Source: an uncultured bacterium (GTDB taxonomy: Bacteria > Planctomycetota > UBA1135 > GCA-002686595). Taken from it: a DNA stretch of 34,490 nt. The notes below the pieces were generated by a model, which was given only the letters and a program-made list of their open reading frames with translations, searched no databases and was not told the DNA's origin. This document shows positions 32,482-34,490 of this stretch, piece after piece. The position numbers were made by a program, and so were the translations under genes. The stretch lies in the NCBI GenBank assembly GCA_913058555.1, contig CAJXRJ010000002.1, positions 1 through 34,490 on the forward strand, given 5' to 3'. Within the stretch, counting starts at the first letter, position 1. Each line of letters begins with the position of its first letter.

Positions 32482-32570
32482 TGATCGCCGATGGAGCAAG
32501 ATCCGTGTACGCGCCGCCGTCTTCGAAAGAACTCCGTGCGAAGAGCAGCGGGGCTCCCGTGGCGCCGGCC

Positions 32571-34490
32571 TCACATGCTGGCGACGTCGCCGTCCGCTGG
32601 AAAGTTGACCCGCAGGCGCTTGAAGGAGCGAGCGTACGCATCTCTTCCGAACACGATCACGTCAAGCGGCGCGCGGGAGGGCACGAGGGCACTCTCGCCC
32701 GCGGCCAGCCAGCCGCTGAAGACGAGCGCGCCGGCCTGCCGGATCTCGACCCGTCCACCGAGGAAGTTCTCTCGGCACGTGAGCCTGGGTCCTGTTAGAG
32801 AAGCCGCCTCGATCTTGATCGGCTCCAGGCGATTGATGACGTTCGGTGCGATCGCAACGTCCGCTAACGCATGGAAGACGACGACCCCCCGTGGGGTCAG
32901 GGCCCGTGCCACGAGCGTGGATTCTCCCGCGATCGCGTCCAGCAACCAGAAGCGACCGTCAGGTAAGACGTTGCTTGCCACGGAACCTTCCTTCGGAATC
33001 GTGCTGGCGCGCCGGTCAAGGTGCACCGCGAAGACGCGGGCGTCAGAAACGACCTGGCCCACGAGAACCCCCTGCCCAGGGAAGAGGATCTCCGCGCGCA
33101 AGGGCCCTTCACCGTCGACCGTCAGCCGCCCTGTCGTCACGTCAGAGCCGCTCCATGCGCGGTAGCCGTAGTCGCCGATCGGCAGCCCAAGCCGGATGGT
33201 CCCGCTCGGGTCCAAGAATCCGGCGCTCGCATGATAGTTGCGCGCGCTGTCGCGATGGGTCAGGACGATCGCCCAGCCGCCACTGGCGGTGCTTCCATCG
33301 AGATGCTTGCCCCGAAGCATCACGTCGTGCGTCTCCCCCAGGAACTCCGAGAGATCCACCTTCAGCGTAATCACCGGGTTGGCGCTCGCCGGATCGAAGT
33401 CCAACGCTTCACTGAAGCCCTCCCCAGCGATCCGAAGGCCCTCGGGTGGAGGATTCGGATAGTCCATCTCGCCGTTGACCGACATGCCCGGGCTCATCTG
33501 TCCCAGCCAAGACCGGCCCATCCGGTCGAATAGCCCATCCCCCCAGCGCACGTGGATCCTGTCGGGGAAGAAGCCGCGGAGCTGCTGCCACGTAATGGAC
33601 GCGCCGTCCGTATCCACGAGCCTCCACCGGAGAGATCGCCCTGACATGGAGCGCCGCCGGGGGTCCACCATGGCCCGCGCGGGAGTACTTGCGGCACAGT
33701 CGACAACTCGCTCTGTCACGGTCGATGTCATGGGCACGAGGTCCGTAAAGTCCCAGTACGCTCCATCCTTCGAGTTCAACCGAAGCCAAAGCGGCAATCC
33801 AGCCCGAAGGCCTTCGAACCAGTACTTACCCTCCTCCCCAAGGACACCCCGATTCCGTCCCGGTAGCCCCCCGGCCAAGTGCCCGTAGCCCGCAGAGAGG
33901 ATCACGGCTCCCGGCTCTAGCCCCTGGAGACCGAGGGACCTGACGTCGACCGTCAGGCGGCTGGGGGAAGCGACCACCAGCACCGTCTTGCGCGCACCCA
34001 AGTCGAGGGGGCGACGCGCCCAATCATCGAGTCCTGGCAGATGGATGATCGCCGTACGCAATCCCGTCGGCGGCTGGTCTTCAAAGGTCGCGACGCCTTC
34101 ACCATTCGTGGTCTGGACGTACGAGAAAGCTGGAGCCCGGTGCCTCAAAGCGTCATGCCCGGCCTGAACCAACTCGATCTTCGCGCCTTGAATCGCAGAG
34201 CCGTCGCTGCCGCGTAGCTCTACGGCCCTGGTGAAACCTGTCTCCAGCTGAACGTCGAGCCGAACGAGCCCCTGCCGGCTCTCGCGCTCGTCGAGAAAGA
34301 TCTCCTTCGAAACAAACCCCGCGGCTTCGACCGCTAAGGAGCGCGGGCTCTCGCCCCTTTCGCTTCCCGGAGGAACGGACAGCCCATACGAACCGTCTTT
34401 CCGAAGCGGCGCCTCCACCGGATCTTTCCCGCGGAGGAACATCATGCGAGCTTCACCCGTTGCGATCGGCTCGCCGTCCACATCAGTGAC
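32571..34490 (-). CDS. Large protein with carboxypeptidase-regulatory-like repeats (5' end outside window)
   Basis: 639 residues are visible and the frame is open to the right edge, so the N-terminus and any leader are missing. The first visible residues, V-T-D-V-D-G-E-P-I-A-T-G, are the classic start of a carboxypeptidase-regulatory-like (CarboxypepD_reg) beta-sandwich, and V-E-L-R-G-S-D-G-S-A-I-Q-G-A begins a second. Similar strand blocks continue (L-R-G-K-H-L-D-G-S-T, G-V-L-V-G-Q-V-V-S-D). Such repeats are structural or binding modules in exported proteins. The C-terminus (F-P-A-D-G-D-V-A-S-M) does not carry the shared domain of its neighbours. The exact number of sandwich units is unclear. 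Confidence 0.8.
   Translation of the reverse strand, partial: VTDVDGEPIATGEARMMFLRGKDPVEAPLRKDGSYGLSVPPGSERGESPRSLAVEAAGFVSKEIFLDERESRQGLVRLDVQLETGFTRAVELRGSDGSAIQGAKIELVQAGHDALRHRAPAFSYVQTTNGEGVATFEDQPPTGLRTAIIHLPGLDDWARRPLDLGARKTVLVVASPSRLTVDVRSLGLQGLEPGAVILSAGYGHLAGGLPGRNRGVLGEEGKYWFEGLRAGLPLWLRLNSKDGAYWDFTDLVPMTSTVTERVVDCAASTPARAMVDPRRRSMSGRSLRWRLVDTDGASITWQQLRGFFPDRIHVRWGDGLFDRMGRSWLGQMSPGMSVNGEMDYPNPPPEGLRIAGEGFSEALDFDPASANPVITLKVDLSEFLGETHDVMLRGKHLDGSTASGGWAIVLTHRDSARNYHASAGFLDPSGTIRLGLPIGDYGYRAWSGSDVTTGRLTVDGEGPLRAEILFPGQGVLVGQVVSDARVFAVHLDRRASTIPKEGSVASNVLPDGRFWLLDAIAGESTLVARALTPRGVVVFHALADVAIAPNVINRLEPIKIEAASLTGPRLTCRENFLGGRVEIRQAGALVFSGWLAAGESALVPSRAPLDVIVFGRDAYARSFKRLRVNFPADGDVASM

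Overview
The window is GC-rich and dominated by secreted proteins. It contains no rRNA, tRNA or core housekeeping gene. It starts with a synthetic Illumina Nextera i7 adapter (positions 1-46), so base 47 is the first genomic base and the left edge is a true contig end. Gene content (FG-GAP/VCBS and HAF propellers, a DNRLRE protein, a choice-of-anchor Q beta-helix, an ECF sigma factor with a membrane partner) and the shared C-terminal domain fit a planctomycete-like, environmental, Gram-negative-type bacterium. The phylum is an inference from protein style and was not tested.

The unifying feature is a C-terminal domain of about 130 residues that ends at or within a few residues of the stop codon. 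It runs from a Cys-x-x-x-x-x-N-S-T-G start, through an L-C-L-G-G-x-I-G-R core, to a G-E-T-W-x-F-Q-A-W-H-R-D segment and a final S-N-F-T-D...V-x-F. I find nine copies on apparently intact genes (2260 end, 5412 end, 6911, 18021, 24102 end, 25883 end, 26179, 28965, 32481 end), one on a broken gene (17899 end) and two short remnants (about 10228-10327 on the + strand, 16680-16775 on the - strand). The N-terminal parts are unrelated to one another: one- and two-propeller FG-GAP proteins, HAF-repeat proteins, a LamG-like protein, a DNRLRE protein, a right-handed beta-helix and a large bespoke ectodomain. This looks like a common export, anchoring or assembly module.

Layout. 239-442 is a DUF4177 gene. 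719-5412 holds two FG-GAP proteins in tandem. 5440-5746 is a metallopeptidase remnant, followed by an ankyrin gene (6059-6619). 6911-8398 is a HAF protein. 8948-9565 is an orphan with a strong ribosome binding site. 9782-10155 is a dead DDE integrase beside a domain remnant. 10588-12144 is a cysteine-rich secreted orphan, convergent with a beta-lactamase-fold pseudoenzyme (12355-14535). 15062-16302 is a sigma factor plus five-helix membrane protein operon. 16303-17899 is a decayed region. 18021-22380 holds a LamG-like protein, a NamZ-type (DUF1343) enzyme, a SUKH protein and an NTF2-like lipoprotein. 22996-30407 has four more domain-bearing secreted proteins. 30765-34490 holds an ExbD-like periplasmic protein, a domain protein without a signal peptide, and a large carboxypeptidase-regulatory-like protein cut by the window edge.

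A second repeated entity is a non-coding, MITE-like element of about 130-145 bp with long terminal inverted repeats. There are three full copies (19699, 21663, 28687) and one half copy (16359). Hairpins resembling terminators lie between convergent genes at 6833, 12259, 12323 and 26103, and a perfect 24-bp palindrome lies in the leader of the gene ending at 26179.
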